Notes: generated by a model from the letters alone, not told the origin. Counted from the stretch's first letter, positions 1-9,188 are shown. The stretch is DNA of 21,708 nucleotides from JANOMH01 sp031422295 (GCA_031422295.1 JANOQM010000098.1:1-21708); one strand, 5' to 3'. Numbers and translations are program-made.

Positions 1-90
1 ATCGCGGTGTTCCATCGCAAGCCGCACCGCTCGTTCGCGGAACTCAGGTGAATACGGCTTCGCGGTCTTCTTCTTTTGTGCATGTTCCAT
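1..90 (-). CDS. IS3-family transposase OrfA, N-terminal 30 residues (partial)
   Basis: Reading on the minus strand from the ATG at 88-90 gives 30 residues before the window edge. They begin MEHAQKKKTAKPYSPEFRE and continue with RAVRL. The 'YSPEFRERAVRL' pattern is the typical opening of the helix-turn-helix OrfA proteins of IS3-family elements, where it precedes the DNA-binding helices that recognise the element ends. The start codon lies about 50 bp inside the IS terminus, the usual distance. Only the first part is visible, so neither intactness nor the frameshift to OrfB can be judged. The family call rests on this short stretch plus the adjacent IS end. Confidence 0.7.
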   Translation of the reverse strand, partial: MEHAQKKKTAKPYSPEFRERAVRLAMEHRD

Positions 91-141
91 AATGGGCAAT
101 TCTCCGAGAGTTTTGCCCTCCGGTAAACCCGGGGCGGTTCA
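1..141 (-). mobile_element. IS3-family insertion sequence IS-A, partial (5' end only)
   Basis: This is the transposase-start end of an insertion sequence whose remainder lies beyond the left edge. The terminus, read on the minus strand from 141, begins TGAACCGCCCCGGG, with the 5'-TG usual for IS3-family ends, and the start of an OrfA reading frame lies about 50 bp inside. The same 24 bp (118-141) recur in the opposite orientation at 20448-20471. The element sits directly against a truncated coupling-protein gene, so it appears to have inserted there. No target duplication can be checked because the far end is missing. Confidence 0.8.
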
Positions 142-932
142 AAATGCCGATCGTCGCCGAGAGCATCAAGACGCTGCGCTCCTTCGGCGGGAACCTCGCC
201 ATCGTCACCCAGACCATCCCGGCGCTGGATGAGATTTATGGCGAAAACACCCGCCATTCGCTGCAAGGCGGTGCGGGTGTGAAGCTCTATCTCACCCCCT
301 CCGAGCAGAAGACCATCGAGGAACTGAGCCAGGCTGTGGGCAAGACCACAAAGCGCGTGGTGACCCGGTCGCGGGCTGTCGGGCGCAACCCGTTCGAGGG
401 GCGCAGTGTTTCCGAGCGGACTGAGGATACGCCGCTTCTGACCGAGGACCAAGCTCGACGGATGGACCTCGATGAGGTGATCCTCGTAATCGACGCGCAG
501 ATGCCGATCCGGGCGCGGCGGATCAAATATTTCGAGGACCCGGCGCTGAGGGTGCTGCATTTGGGTCAGACGGGAAGTTTCCCGTATCCGGATGAGGACG
601 GCCTCCGGCGGGATCGCCAGATGTCTGAGACTCGCGAGACCGTGGAGAAGCTGAAGCAGGAACTGCAGGAGGTGCGGGCGGCTGCGGGAGCCCGGGCGAG
701 TGGAACAGCGGTCGCGTCGGCGACCGCTGAGGCACCTGCACCGGAGACGCAGGAAACGAGCGCCGCGCTGTCAGGTCGGGCGCGAGGCCGAGCAGCACGC
801 GCCGCGGCGGGTGGCGGTGGGTCAGGTCAGTTGTCGTTCGATCTGGCGGGACTGGGGATAAAGGAGGCAGACAGGGCGGAGCTGGTGGCGGCTATTCAGA
901 CTACGAGGGCTATCATCGCGGAGTATGCGTGA
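142..932 (+). pseudogene. Type IV secretion coupling protein (VirD4/TraG-like), C-terminal fragment
   Basis: About 263 codons of an open frame run from the IS-A junction to a TGA at 930-932. The first part (KMPIVAESIKTLRSFGGN, then IVTQTIPALDEIYGEN) matches the segment just after Walker B in VirD4/TraG coupling ATPases, which link the relaxosome to the conjugation channel at the inner membrane. Walker A and Walker B, and the N-terminal membrane helices, are missing, so the fragment cannot be functional. The ATG at 144 is an internal methionine: it has no ribosome site and lies 2 bp from the IS end. The C-terminal third is an Ala/Glu-rich tail with a likely short coiled coil around SETRETVEKLKQELQEV. 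The fragment implies that the DNA once belonged to a conjugative plasmid or ICE. Confidence 0.85.
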
Positions 933-1074
933 TCGGCCCAAAGTCATCGTTCAACGGTGATTGGTTGCTGCGAGGCAACACGCATCAAGCGGACAGTGGG
1001 ATAGTCCGGAGTATCGCACCGCTGTCTCGCCAATCCTGTTGTCTGTGGGCGCCTTTGCCGATTCGACACGGCAG

Positions 1075-1965
1075 CTAATGCGGAAGAAATGTGCAGCCTT
1101 CGGACATCGCTAAGGCAAAGGCGCGCATCCGTCGGTTCATAATCCGGTTCTGCGCATAGACGAGGCTGATGCGCCATTCGGGAAATCCGATCTCGGGCAT
1201 CACGCGCAGCAATTCTCCAGCCGTATGCGCTTTGGCCGCGACGAAATCGGGCAGGCGCGCGACGCCAAGCCCGTTGCGCGCAGCTTCCAGCAGAAAAAGC
1301 CCAGTGTTCGAATTCAGGGCGGGTTGGAATTCAAACATCTGTCTTCCGCCAGCAGCCATGAATTCCCATGTCGCGCGTCTTGCGCTGCCATAATGCAAAA
1401 GCGGAAATCGCCTCAGGTCTTCGACGCTTTGCGGCAAGCCCTGCGTTGTTGTGAAATCCGGACTGGCATAAAGGTGGTGCCGCGTCGCACCAAGCCGTTG
1501 CTCGACAAGATCCGGTTCGATGTCTTCCGCGATGCGGATGGCAAGATCATAGTTTTCACGCTCCAGATCGACACGCCGGTCATCGAAATTCACCGTCAGT
1601 TGGATTTCCGGATGGGTCTCGACAAAGCGGATCAGCAGCGGGCGGAGGAACGCCAGGCCGAACTCGCGCGGGACCGAAACCGATAGCGGCCCGGCCGGGG
1701 AATGCCGCGTCTGGGTGAAATCGGTCTCAATATCATTCGCCTCGGCAAGAAGCCGAAGCGCGCGCTGATACAGCTCCCGGCCCGCGTCGGTGATCTTCCA
1801 CACACCGGGACTGCGGTCGATCAATTGTGCCCCGTAGCGATCTTCCATCAGCTTGATGCGGCGACTGACCGCCGATTTGGCGATGTTCATCGCATCTGCG
1901 GCCCGGCCGATCCCGCTGCTGTTCACAACGTCCACAAAGGTTTGCAGGTCTTCGATCTGCCCCAT
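1075..1965 (-). CDS. LysR-family transcriptional regulator
   Basis: The 296-residue product has the normal LTTR length. Residues 1-60 form the winged helix-turn-helix (MGQIEDLQTFVDVVNSSGI, then RAADAMNIAKSAVSRRIKLMEDRYG), and residues 90-290 form the effector-binding fold that begins at GPLSVSVPREFG. It is a DNA-binding regulator in the cytoplasm. A GGAG sits 8 nt before the ATG. The gene is divergent from the two exported-protein genes starting at 2070, with 104 bp between the starts, the usual layout for an LTTR controlling its neighbour and itself. The effector cannot be deduced. Its close relatives are the CrgA/DsdC-like LTTRs that regulate varied catabolic genes, so the sequence gives no specific function. 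Confidence 0.9.
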   Translation of the reverse strand: MGQIEDLQTFVDVVNSSGIGRAADAMNIAKSAVSRRIKLMEDRYGAQLIDRSPGVWKITDAGRELYQRALRLLAEANDIETDFTQTRHSPAGPLSVSVPREFGLAFLRPLLIRFVETHPEIQLTVNFDDRRVDLERENYDLAIRIAEDIEPDLVEQRLGATRHHLYASPDFTTTQGLPQSVEDLRRFPLLHYGSARRATWEFMAAGGRQMFEFQPALNSNTGLFLLEAARNGLGVARLPDFVAAKAHTAGELLRVMPEIGFPEWRISLVYAQNRIMNRRMRAFALAMSEGCTFLPH

Positions 1966-2069
1966 GAAGCGTTCTCCGTATTAGAACCAGTTGACCCAAT
2001 TTACGTATCTTGTTTCAAAAAATGCAACCGATATCCTTCGACCCAATGATGGATCAAATGGAGGTTATC
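1966..2069. promoter_or_regulatory. Divergent promoter region between the LysR gene and the exported-protein pair
   Basis: These 104 bp separate two start codons pointing away from each other and must hold both promoters and any LysR site. A TTGACC at 1991-1996 is followed after 17 nt by TTCAAA (2014-2019), a weak match to a housekeeping promoter for the rightward genes. The local AT content is higher than in the flanking genes. A GGAGG at 2060-2064, 5 nt before the ATG at 2070, fixes the start of the downstream gene. I see no convincing LTTR palindrome. Confidence 0.4.
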
Positions 2070-3293
2070 ATGTCGATCAAGCTTAAACTTCTTGCCACCA
2101 GCGTGCTGGTGCTGGCAGGCGCGGGGGCGGCTTTCGCTGCACCTGTACTGCAATCCGCCGGGGCATTGGCCTTCGACGACGGTAACGTGCTGTTTGTCGG
2201 CGACTCAAAAGCCGGGGTAGTGCATGCCTTCGATCTTGGCCCCGAGATTCTGGACGATCAAAGCGACTTCCAGCTGGGTCGTGCCCAGACTTTTGAAGGA
2301 CGGACGATCGTGAACGGACTGGATGCCGAGATCGGCGCCCTTCTCGGCGTGCCTGCCGCAGACGTCGTCATCAACGATCTGGTCGTTCACAAGCCCACCA
2401 GACAGATTTTCCTGTCGGTGCAGCGTGGCCACGGCCCCGACGCCGAGGCGGTCATCGTGAAGGTCGATCACGGCGCGCTGGAAGTGGTCGACCTTGCCAC
2501 TGCGGATCATTCGTCACAAAGCGTGGGCCCGGTCCCGACCGGCACCACGCTGGAATTCGGCCAACCGCTGAACACCCTCGCCATCACCGATATCGACTTT
2601 TACAACGGCGAGATCTTCGTCGCCGGGGTGTCGAATGAAGAGTTCAGCTCCAAGCTGCGCCGGATGCCTTTTCCGTTCACCGATGCGGTCAGCACCTCAT
2701 CAATCGAAATCTGGCACGCTGTCCATGCGCAGTACGAGACCCGCGCACCGATCATCACCCAGACCATTGTCGAGCTGAACGGCGAGCCGACCCTGATCGC
2801 GATCTATGCCTGCACCCCCATCGTGCGCATTCCCCTGGCCGAGTTGACCGACGGGGCGCAAGTTCGTGGAACAATGATTGGCGAGATGGGCTTTGGCAAC
2901 ACGCCAATCGATATCATCAGCTTCAAAAATGCCTGGGATGGCACCGACAACGTGCTGGTCACCAACACCAACCGCAGTGCGGCGCAGATCGCGTTGCCGG
3001 CGCTTGCCGGGGCCGAGGCGATGCCGCATGGCGAAGGCGTCACGCCGGTCTTTGCCATCGCGGGCGTCGCACAGTTCCCGCTGCCGCTCAGCGGCGTGCT
3101 GCATCTTGATACCGTCGATGACACCTGGGCCGTGACCGTGCGGCAAAGCCCGGACGACCCGCGCAACATTCAGCTGCACACCGTGGCTATGCCCATGTTC
3201 TTTGACCGGGCGGATCATGTGGTTGAGATGAACTGGGCCGACGGCCCCGATCCGTTCGGCTACAAGTCTGCCCCGCCCGTCGAGTACAACTGA
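2070..3293 (+). CDS. Exported protein of unknown function, possibly beta-propeller-like
   Basis: I do not recognise this 407-residue protein. The start at 2070 is chosen because GGAGG lies 5 nt upstream and the product then opens with a clean Sec signal peptide (MSIKLKLLATSVLVLAG, ending AGAAFA|AP near residue 23). The mature protein has recurring beta-strand segments of the type 'GNVLFVGDSKAGVVHAFDLG', 'RQIFLSVQRG', 'GEIFVAGVSNEEF' and 'NVLVTNTNRSAAQIALP', which read like propeller blades, but no repeat family can be named. There is no CXXCH haem site and no obvious metal cluster; the only recurring trait is many Asp/His-rich loops. Its stop overlaps the next start (TGATG), so the two are probably co-translated. 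Likely location is the periplasm or outside the cell. It is probably controlled by the divergent LysR gene. Confidence 0.75.
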   Translation: MSIKLKLLATSVLVLAGAGAAFAAPVLQSAGALAFDDGNVLFVGDSKAGVVHAFDLGPEILDDQSDFQLGRAQTFEGRTIVNGLDAEIGALLGVPAADVVINDLVVHKPTRQIFLSVQRGHGPDAEAVIVKVDHGALEVVDLATADHSSQSVGPVPTGTTLEFGQPLNTLAITDIDFYNGEIFVAGVSNEEFSSKLRRMPFPFTDAVSTSSIEIWHAVHAQYETRAPIITQTIVELNGEPTLIAIYACTPIVRIPLAELTDGAQVRGTMIGEMGFGNTPIDIISFKNAWDGTDNVLVTNTNRSAAQIALPALAGAEAMPHGEGVTPVFAIAGVAQFPLPLSGVLHLDTVDDTWAVTVRQSPDDPRNIQLHTVAMPMFFDRADHVVEMNWADGPDPFGYKSAPPVEYN

Positions 3294-4381
3294 TGTTTCT
3301 TGCATCGTGGATAGTGCGGCAAACCCTGTTTGCCGCATTATTTCTTATCCCTCATGCCGCGATTGCCGACATCGCGACCCGGTTTGATACAACGACTGGA
3401 ACCGTTGTTGTAAGCGGGCTTGACGGGGCCGGTCTGGCGGCTGTCCTAGCCGACCCGGCCCGCCTGCGCCTTCAGGCCGTCACAGTTGAAAGCGGGCGCG
3501 GCATGTTGGTCGTGCTGACGCGGGATGACGACGCATTACGCATCACCCCGCAGTTTCCGCTGCGCCCCGGAGCGCAATATGCGCTGCGCCTTGATTTGCC
3601 GGACGTTGCGGGATTCAACGGCGAGTTCGCGGTCCCGCAGCCGGATGCCGCGGCACCCCGCGTGACCGATTTTGCGCCCTCGCAGGCCGTCATTCCGGCA
3701 AATGTCCTGCGCCTTTACCTGACATTCTCAGAGCCGATGGCGGCAGGTCAGGCGACCGGGGCGATCCAGCTTTATCGCGAGGACGGCAGCCTTGTTCCCA
3801 GCCCGTTCCTGAACCTTCAGACAGAGCTTTGGGACCGCGCGCAGACCCGGCTGACGCTGATATTTGATCCGGGGCGCATCAAGCAGGGCGTCGGTCCGAA
3901 CATCGCCGCGGGCGCGCCGCTGTGGCCGGGAGAGAGCTACAGGCTCGTGGTCTCGGGGTATATGAACAGCGCGGCGGGCATGGCTTTGGGGGCAGATCAC
4001 GTTTCAGCCTTTCGCGTCGGCCCGGCCAACCGCCATGCGCTGACGCCTGAGAATTGGGATATCCTGCTGCCCGCAGAGCGCACCTTTTCTGCCCTGACGA
4101 TACGCTTCGACCGCATCATGGACGATGGCGCCGTGCGACGACTGCTTCGCATTCTCGGTCAAGAGGGCCAGCCCCTACGCGGACGGGTTGCGTCCGACGG
4201 GCAGACTTGGTCATTCACGCCCGAAGCGCAGTGGCAACCCGGCCTATACCGGCTCATGGTTGATGCGGCCTTGGAGGATGTCTCGGGCAACACGACGCGC
4301 GCCGCCTTCGACGCCGCAGCCGGAACCATCGGTCGGGCCACTCTGCCGATATTCATCGATCTCAGGATTGACGAAGAATGA
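3293..4381 (+). CDS. Exported protein with SbsA-type Ig-like region, unknown function
   Basis: The 362-residue product has an N-terminal signal peptide (hydrophobic residues 8-24, likely cut after AIA at residue 25). The segment near residues 120-145 (APRVTDFAPSQAVIPANVLRLY, then LTFSEPM) is typical of bacterial Ig-like (Big_5/SbsA) domains, found in secreted and surface proteins. A second strand-rich unit follows at about 245-350 (FSALTIRFDRIMDDGAVRRLL) and resembles the first, so two Ig-like units are likely. No catalytic motif is visible. The start codon shares one base with the preceding stop (TGATG), so translation is coupled to the upstream exported protein and the two probably work together. 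No separate promoter is seen, and no clear terminator follows. Confidence 0.75.
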   Translation: MFLASWIVRQTLFAALFLIPHAAIADIATRFDTTTGTVVVSGLDGAGLAAVLADPARLRLQAVTVESGRGMLVVLTRDDDALRITPQFPLRPGAQYALRLDLPDVAGFNGEFAVPQPDAAAPRVTDFAPSQAVIPANVLRLYLTFSEPMAAGQATGAIQLYREDGSLVPSPFLNLQTELWDRAQTRLTLIFDPGRIKQGVGPNIAAGAPLWPGESYRLVVSGYMNSAAGMALGADHVSAFRVGPANRHALTPENWDILLPAERTFSALTIRFDRIMDDGAVRRLLRILGQEGQPLRGRVASDGQTWSFTPEAQWQPGLYRLMVDAALEDVSGNTTRAAFDAAAGTIGRATLPIFIDLRIDEE

Positions 4382-4611
4382 TTGGGCTTTCGCGGGGGGA
4401 TAGAACCATTTGCTTCTCAACCTGCGATCAGATGACTCCCTCGGCCCAGAGCGGACGTTGACCTATCTGATAGTTGCTACAGCGCGGTGAGCGAGAGCAG
4501 ACATTCGCCCAGGTCGGTTTGTGGTGATTTCCTTTGATAAGTAAAATAGCCACGATCGGCGCGCGGTACCGTTAGCTTGATGCATAGGCGAAGGACCTGC
4601 GACCTGAGCGG

Positions 4612-5643
4612 CTACAGACGATCAAATGAAAACAAGGTTCGGTGCGCATAAACCTTGTCGGGGTACAAGATCGTGTCAGGAAAATTGATTTGGTTGGGAC
4701 TGTCTGGAAAGAACTGCGTCTCAAGACAAATACCTGCCCTTGGCCCATAGGTTCGCGCGCCAGGGCCCTGAACGGGAACATTCAGCAGATGGCCACTGTA
4801 GAACTGCAAACCGGGTTTGGTGGTGGCGATCTGCATGCGCATGCCTGACTTATCAGACACCAACCTTGCGGCAGGTCGTAGTCTATCAACCCGTGAAGGC
4901 GGATTCGAGAGAACAAAATTGTGGTCAAATGCAAGGTGCCTTTGGTGGAGCGATATGGGTTGCCGGAAATCGAAACCCGTGCCGTCAACAGGCTGAATTA
5001 CACCAGTCGGAATCAGGTCTGATCCGGTTGGAGTATAGGCATCGGCGAAGATCTGGAGGCTGTGGTCAGAGATATCTGGCCTGCCATCCAGATTGAAATA
5101 GGCGTGTTGGGCAAGATTCACCGGTGTCGGCTGATCGGTTTTAGCTATGAAATGTAAGTCTAGGCGGGTCTCATCTGCGATGGCGTAGGTGCAGGTGGCA
5201 GTAAGGTTGCCGGGAAAGCCTTGGTCGCCATCGGGTGATGTCAGCGTTAGGGTCACACTATTTTCAGTCAGATCGGCAATCTGCCAGAGACAGCGCGCAA
5301 ACCCGCAGGTTCCGCCGTGCAGGGTGGTGCGTTGCGCCTCGTTCTGGTCCAGTTGATAGGTGCGTTCGGCATGGGTGAACCGCCCGCGTGCAATCCGGTT
5401 CGCATAGCGCCCGACAATCGCGCCGAAGTACGGCGAATGGGCGGGGTATGGGGCGAAACTCTCAAAGCCCAGCGTAAGGGGCAGCCGCGCACCATCTGCC
5501 AAGGGCCACGTCAGATTTTGCAGCACTCCGCCCCATGTGATGATTTGCGCCTGCAGACCGCTTGGCCGCCCAAGCGTTACCTGATGCACAGGCTGGTCCT
5601 GAAACTGGCCAAAAACAACCGGTGCGAGGTGGGTGGGTTTCAT
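4612..5643 (-). CDS. galM: Aldose 1-epimerase (mutarotase)
   Basis: The 343-residue protein has the normal GalM length and interconverts the alpha and beta anomers of aldoses in the cytoplasm. Family landmarks are visible in order: the substrate-binding NRIARG near residue 83, LHGG near 110, the catalytic-acid histidine in QHAYFNLDG near 190, and the catalytic-base glutamate in ICLETQFFPDSPNQ near 305. Its ATG overlaps the stop of the upstream permease by 4 nt (ATGA), making it the last gene of the importer operon. This fits a role in presenting the correct sugar anomer after uptake. No signal peptide is seen. The exact sugar is unknown; the symbol is given by family rather than by proven substrate. 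Confidence 0.9.
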   Translation of the reverse strand: MKPTHLAPVVFGQFQDQPVHQVTLGRPSGLQAQIITWGGVLQNLTWPLADGARLPLTLGFESFAPYPAHSPYFGAIVGRYANRIARGRFTHAERTYQLDQNEAQRTTLHGGTCGFARCLWQIADLTENSVTLTLTSPDGDQGFPGNLTATCTYAIADETRLDLHFIAKTDQPTPVNLAQHAYFNLDGRPDISDHSLQIFADAYTPTGSDLIPTGVIQPVDGTGFDFRQPISLHQRHLAFDHNFVLSNPPSRVDRLRPAARLVSDKSGMRMQIATTKPGLQFYSGHLLNVPVQGPGARTYGPRAGICLETQFFPDSPNQINFPDTILYPDKVYAHRTLFSFDRL

Positions 5644-6629
5644 GTGGCATCAGCGGCCGGTTTTTCCGCTCCGACCCGATTGGTTAGATGTGCTTGCAAC
5701 AGCACCACGGCCAGCAGGAACAGGCCACGGATCACCGATTGCCAATAGGCCGACAGCGAAATCCAACCTTTGCCGTTTTCAAAATTCAGAATGGTGAACA
5801 GCACGCCCAGCAGCAAGACGCCCGCGAGTGTGGTTCCCACCGACCCCGCACCACCCGTCAGTAGGGTGCCGCCGACAACTACTGCCGCGATTGCGAACAA
5901 TTCCCACCCGATGCCCTCGATCGGCTGACCGGCGCCGAATTGCGCGGCAAGGATCACGCCTGCCAAACCCGCGCAGCCGCCCGAGGCGAGATAGACAAGA
6001 AACGTGATGCGCGTCACCGGCAGGCCCATCATGCGGGCGGCATCCTCGTTGCCGCCAACGGCCAGAACGCTGCGACCGGTGCTGGTAAGGTTCAAGACAA
6101 TAGAGCCGAGGATGTATGCCGCCGCCGCGATCAGCGCGGGCACCGGCAAGCCGAGCAGGTTGCCTTGGCCCAGTGCTGTGAAGGCCGTGTCATAGGACAC
6201 CGAAACTGATTGATTTTGGGCCAGCAGCAGCGCGGTTCCACTGGCCGCAAGCATTGTGGCAAGCGTCGCAATGAACGGCATGATGCGCAGGCGGGTGACG
6301 ATTATTCCGTTCAGCGTCCCAACCAGCAGACCGGCGGTCACGCCGGCAAAAAGCCCCGGCACAAGGCCATGAGGGCTGGCATAGGCAGCCACCACACTGG
6401 ACAGCGCGGCAACTGATCCCACCGACAAGTCGATGCCACCGGTCATGATCACGAAACACATCCCCAAAGACACCAGCGCGAACATCGAATTGTACCGCAG
6501 CACGCTCAGAATGTTGAACGCACCAAGGAAGTTATCATAGCGCAGGTAGCCAAACAGGATCACCGCAATCAGCGTCAGCACCACGCCGTAGGATGCCAGC
6601 AGGCCGCCCAATTCAAACCGCCACTTCAT
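5640..6629 (-). CDS. Sugar ABC transporter permease, YjfF/RbsC type
   Basis: The 329-residue integral membrane protein has about eight to ten hydrophobic segments. It carries the RbsC/YjfF family signature FVIMTGGIDLSVGSV near residue 60, the GNEDAARMMGLPVTR cytoplasmic loop near 195 that contacts the ATPase, and VVVGGTLLTGGAGSVGTTLAG near 255. It forms half of the membrane channel together with the neighbouring permease. The start overlaps the preceding stop by 4 nt (ATGA), and the end overlaps the galM start in the same way. The family imports pentoses, hexoses or furanoses driven by the shared ATPase. The YjfF assignment is inferred from operon order and resemblance to E. coli YjfF; RbsC-like is the safer general label. 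Confidence 0.9.
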   Translation of the reverse strand: MKWRFELGGLLASYGVVLTLIAVILFGYLRYDNFLGAFNILSVLRYNSMFALVSLGMCFVIMTGGIDLSVGSVAALSSVVAAYASPHGLVPGLFAGVTAGLLVGTLNGIIVTRLRIMPFIATLATMLAASGTALLLAQNQSVSVSYDTAFTALGQGNLLGLPVPALIAAAAYILGSIVLNLTSTGRSVLAVGGNEDAARMMGLPVTRITFLVYLASGGCAGLAGVILAAQFGAGQPIEGIGWELFAIAAVVVGGTLLTGGAGSVGTTLAGVLLLGVLFTILNFENGKGWISLSAYWQSVIRGLFLLAVVLLQAHLTNRVGAEKPAADAT

Positions 6630-7582
6630 GCCACGCGCCCCCGTTCCTGCAACCAGACCGCACCGATGATGATCGCAGCCTTTACGACCAGTGCCGCCGC
6701 ATCGGGCACGCCATTGGCCAGCAGCGTGTAGCGGACCAGCTGAATGATCAGCGCGCCCATCAACGTGCCGATGATTGTCGCCCGCCCGCCTGACAGCAGC
6801 GTACCGCCCACGGCCACGGCGGCGATGGCGTCAAGCTCCATCCCCATGCCGACCAGATTGGCGTCAGACGCCGAATTGATCGCAATCACTATCAGCCCCG
6901 CAACGCCCGCCAATGCGCCGGAAATTGCATAGACCCCGATCTTGATGCGGCTGGTGGCAATGCCTGACAGCCGGGCGGCGCGTTCATTGCCGCCGATTGC
7001 CAGCACCTGCCGCCCGAAAGTGGTGCGGCGCAGCACCCATGCGGCAGCGGCCACGATCAGGATCATCAGGATCACCTGCACCGGCAGGCCAAATATGCGA
7101 CCAAGGCCGATCACCTGAAACTCTGGCACCTTGAACACTTGCAGGTTTCCGTTGGTCACCACTTGCGCAATGCCACGACCGGCGATGAACAGGATCAGCG
7201 TGGCCACAATTGGCTGGATGCGAAACCGCGCGATCAGCCAGCCGTTGAAGGCACCAAGAACCGTTGCCGCAAAGATGGCCACAAGTATGGCTAGGGCGAC
7301 GGCGGCATGGATCGACCCGATCTCGACCAGCTTGCCCATGAAGATCATTGGTGCCAACGCACCCGATATGGCCATCAGCGATCCGACCGAAAGGTCGATC
7401 CCGCCCGTGGCGATCACCAGCGTCATCCCGACCGCCACAATCACGATCGTACAGACCTGCGTCAGGTTGACGTTCAGCGTCTGCAGCGTGGCAAAATTGG
7501 GCGTGACTGCAAAGTTGAAGGCGATAAGAACCACCAACGCAATTGCCGTGCCGTAGCGGCCAAGGGTTGCGTAGGGGTTCAT
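6626..7582 (-). CDS. Sugar ABC transporter permease, YtfT type
   Basis: The 318-residue membrane protein resembles E. coli YtfT of the galactofuranose importer. Shared stretches are GMTLVIATGGIDLSVGSLMAI near residue 53, IQPIVATLILFIAGRGIAQV near 122, and GMELDAIAAVAVGGTLLSGG near 245. It pairs with the second permease to form the translocation pore. Its ATG overlaps the stop of the ATPase gene by 4 nt, and its own stop overlaps the next permease start by 4 nt, so the subunits are translationally coupled. The GNERAARLSGI loop near residue 200 is the probable ATPase contact. The substrate is probably a furanose sugar such as galactofuranose or arabinofuranose, by family resemblance only. Confidence 0.9.
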   Translation of the reverse strand: MNPYATLGRYGTAIALVVLIAFNFAVTPNFATLQTLNVNLTQVCTIVIVAVGMTLVIATGGIDLSVGSLMAISGALAPMIFMGKLVEIGSIHAAVALAILVAIFAATVLGAFNGWLIARFRIQPIVATLILFIAGRGIAQVVTNGNLQVFKVPEFQVIGLGRIFGLPVQVILMILIVAAAAWVLRRTTFGRQVLAIGGNERAARLSGIATSRIKIGVYAISGALAGVAGLIVIAINSASDANLVGMGMELDAIAAVAVGGTLLSGGRATIIGTLMGALIIQLVRYTLLANGVPDAAALVVKAAIIIGAVWLQERGRVA

Positions 7583-9090
7583 GCCTGCCCCCCATCGGCC
7601 ATAGCGGCCAGCACCGCATCCTCCGTCAACTTGTCACGCGCAATCTCGGCGACGCTAAGGCCTTCGCGCAGCACAAATACGCGGTTCGCACCTTCGACAA
7701 CCTCTTCCAGTTCGGACGAGATCATCAGGACGGCCAGCCCTTGATCTGCGAGCGACCGGATCAGTTTCTGAATTTCGTCCTTAGCGCCCACATCGATACC
7801 GCGCGTCGGCTCATCCAGGATCAGCAGCTTTGGCGACATCGCAAGCCAGCGCGCCAGCAGCACCTTTTGCTGATTTCCGCCCGAAAGCTCGCGGATTCTC
7901 TGATCAGGCCCGGTGCATTTGATGCCGAGTTGTTTGATGAACCGCGCGGCAATATCGCGGCTGCGCGTCTCATCCACAATGCCACTGCGCCCCAAGGCCG
8001 GGCGTAATGCCAGCATCATGTTATCAGCCACGCTCATATCCGGTATGATACCTTCGACTTTACGATCCTCGGTGCAAAAGCCGATCCCGGCCCTGATCGC
8101 ATCAATCGGTTGGCTCGGGGCAAAGGGCTGCCCCGCAAAAGCCATCTGGCCAGCCTTCGCCGCGGTATCGCCGAACACCAGCCGGGCGGTTTCGGACCGG
8201 CCTGCGCCTAAAAGGCCCGCGAGGCCGACAATCTCTCCCGTCGCCACGGAAAAATCCACACGGCGCGCATGGCGGCCATCTGACAAGCCGCTTGCCTGCA
8301 AGACGGGCGCACCCGGCGGATTGGCCGCCACCCCGAACCCGGTTGTGCGCCCTGCCGCGCGGGCCACATCGCGGCCCAGCATGGTAGAGACAAGTTCCAG
8401 TTTGGTAATCTCGGCCATATCGGCCACCCGCACCGTGCACCCGTCGCGCATGATGGTGACGCGGTCGCAGACCTGATACAATTCATCCAGGCGGTGGCTG
8501 ACGAACAGCACGGAAACGCCCCTGTCGCGCAGCCCCCGGATCACCGAAAACAGCACCTGCGCTTCGCGGTCATCCAGCGATGAGGTGGGCTCGTCCATGA
8601 TGACCAGCCGCGCCGAAAACCCCACCGCGCGGGCGATAGCCACCATCTGCTGCGTGGCAGTGGAAAACTGCGACAGCGGGCGGTCCACATCCAAGGTCAG
8701 GTTGAACTGCGCCAGCAGACGCCGCGCCTCGATGCGCATGGCGGGCCAGTCCAACAGGCCGTAGCGACGCTGCTCGCGGCCCAGACAGATGTTTTCCATG
8801 ACCGACCGCTGCGGCACCAGATTGATTTCCTGATAGATAGTACTGATGCCTGCATCCTGTGCGGCGCGGGGGGAGGCCACCTCGAAGACGCCGCCTTCAA
8901 AGCTGACTTCGCCGCTGGTTTTGCGGTGATATCCTGTCAGCACTTTGATCAGGGTTGATTTGCCCGCACCGTTCTGGCCGATTAGGGCGTGAACCTCACC
9001 GGTTGCCACTTCCAGCGATGCACCTGACAAGGCCGCGATGCCGCTGAAGGTTTTGGTGATCGACTGCATCGACAACAAGGAAGGGGGCAT
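7579..9090 (-). CDS. Sugar ABC transporter ATPase, YtfR/RbsA type (two fused ABC domains)
   Basis: The 503-residue protein contains two ABC domains in tandem, as in RbsA, XylG and YtfR. Domain 1 has a Walker A (GQNGAGKST), a family-typical degenerate signature (FSTATQQM) and a Walker B (LVIMDEPTSSLDD). Domain 2 has the degenerate Walker A usual for this family (GLLGAGRSE), an intact LSGGNQQK and a Walker B (LLILDEPTRGID). It drives sugar import from the inner face of the membrane. The ATG at 9090 is preferred over a TTG at 9105; a weak AGG precedes it. An ATG at 9069 is also possible. About 200 bp containing a long hairpin separate it from the binding-protein gene. Its stop overlaps the next start. 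Confidence 0.92.
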   Translation of the reverse strand: MPPSLLSMQSITKTFSGIAALSGASLEVATGEVHALIGQNGAGKSTLIKVLTGYHRKTSGEVSFEGGVFEVASPRAAQDAGISTIYQEINLVPQRSVMENICLGREQRRYGLLDWPAMRIEARRLLAQFNLTLDVDRPLSQFSTATQQMVAIARAVGFSARLVIMDEPTSSLDDREAQVLFSVIRGLRDRGVSVLFVSHRLDELYQVCDRVTIMRDGCTVRVADMAEITKLELVSTMLGRDVARAAGRTTGFGVAANPPGAPVLQASGLSDGRHARRVDFSVATGEIVGLAGLLGAGRSETARLVFGDTAAKAGQMAFAGQPFAPSQPIDAIRAGIGFCTEDRKVEGIIPDMSVADNMMLALRPALGRSGIVDETRSRDIAARFIKQLGIKCTGPDQRIRELSGGNQQKVLLARWLAMSPKLLILDEPTRGIDVGAKDEIQKLIRSLADQGLAVLMISSELEEVVEGANRVFVLREGLSVAEIARDKLTEDAVLAAMADGGQA

Positions 9091-9188
9091 GCACAGGCCT
9101 AACAATCGTGGAAACAGTTTGATTTCTAAGACGGCACTGACGTCGACCCGCTGTCAAGCGATCTGGAGACTTTGTTTTTGCATAAGGG

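Noticed and set aside
144..146. ATG at 144 as a true start of the coupling-protein frame
   Set aside because: No ribosome site, only 2 bp from the IS end, and the product begins in the middle of the conserved family core.
2700..3338. 212-codon minus-strand frame within the exported-protein gene
   Set aside because: Shadow of a gene with signal peptide and good ribosome site; no recognisable protein features.
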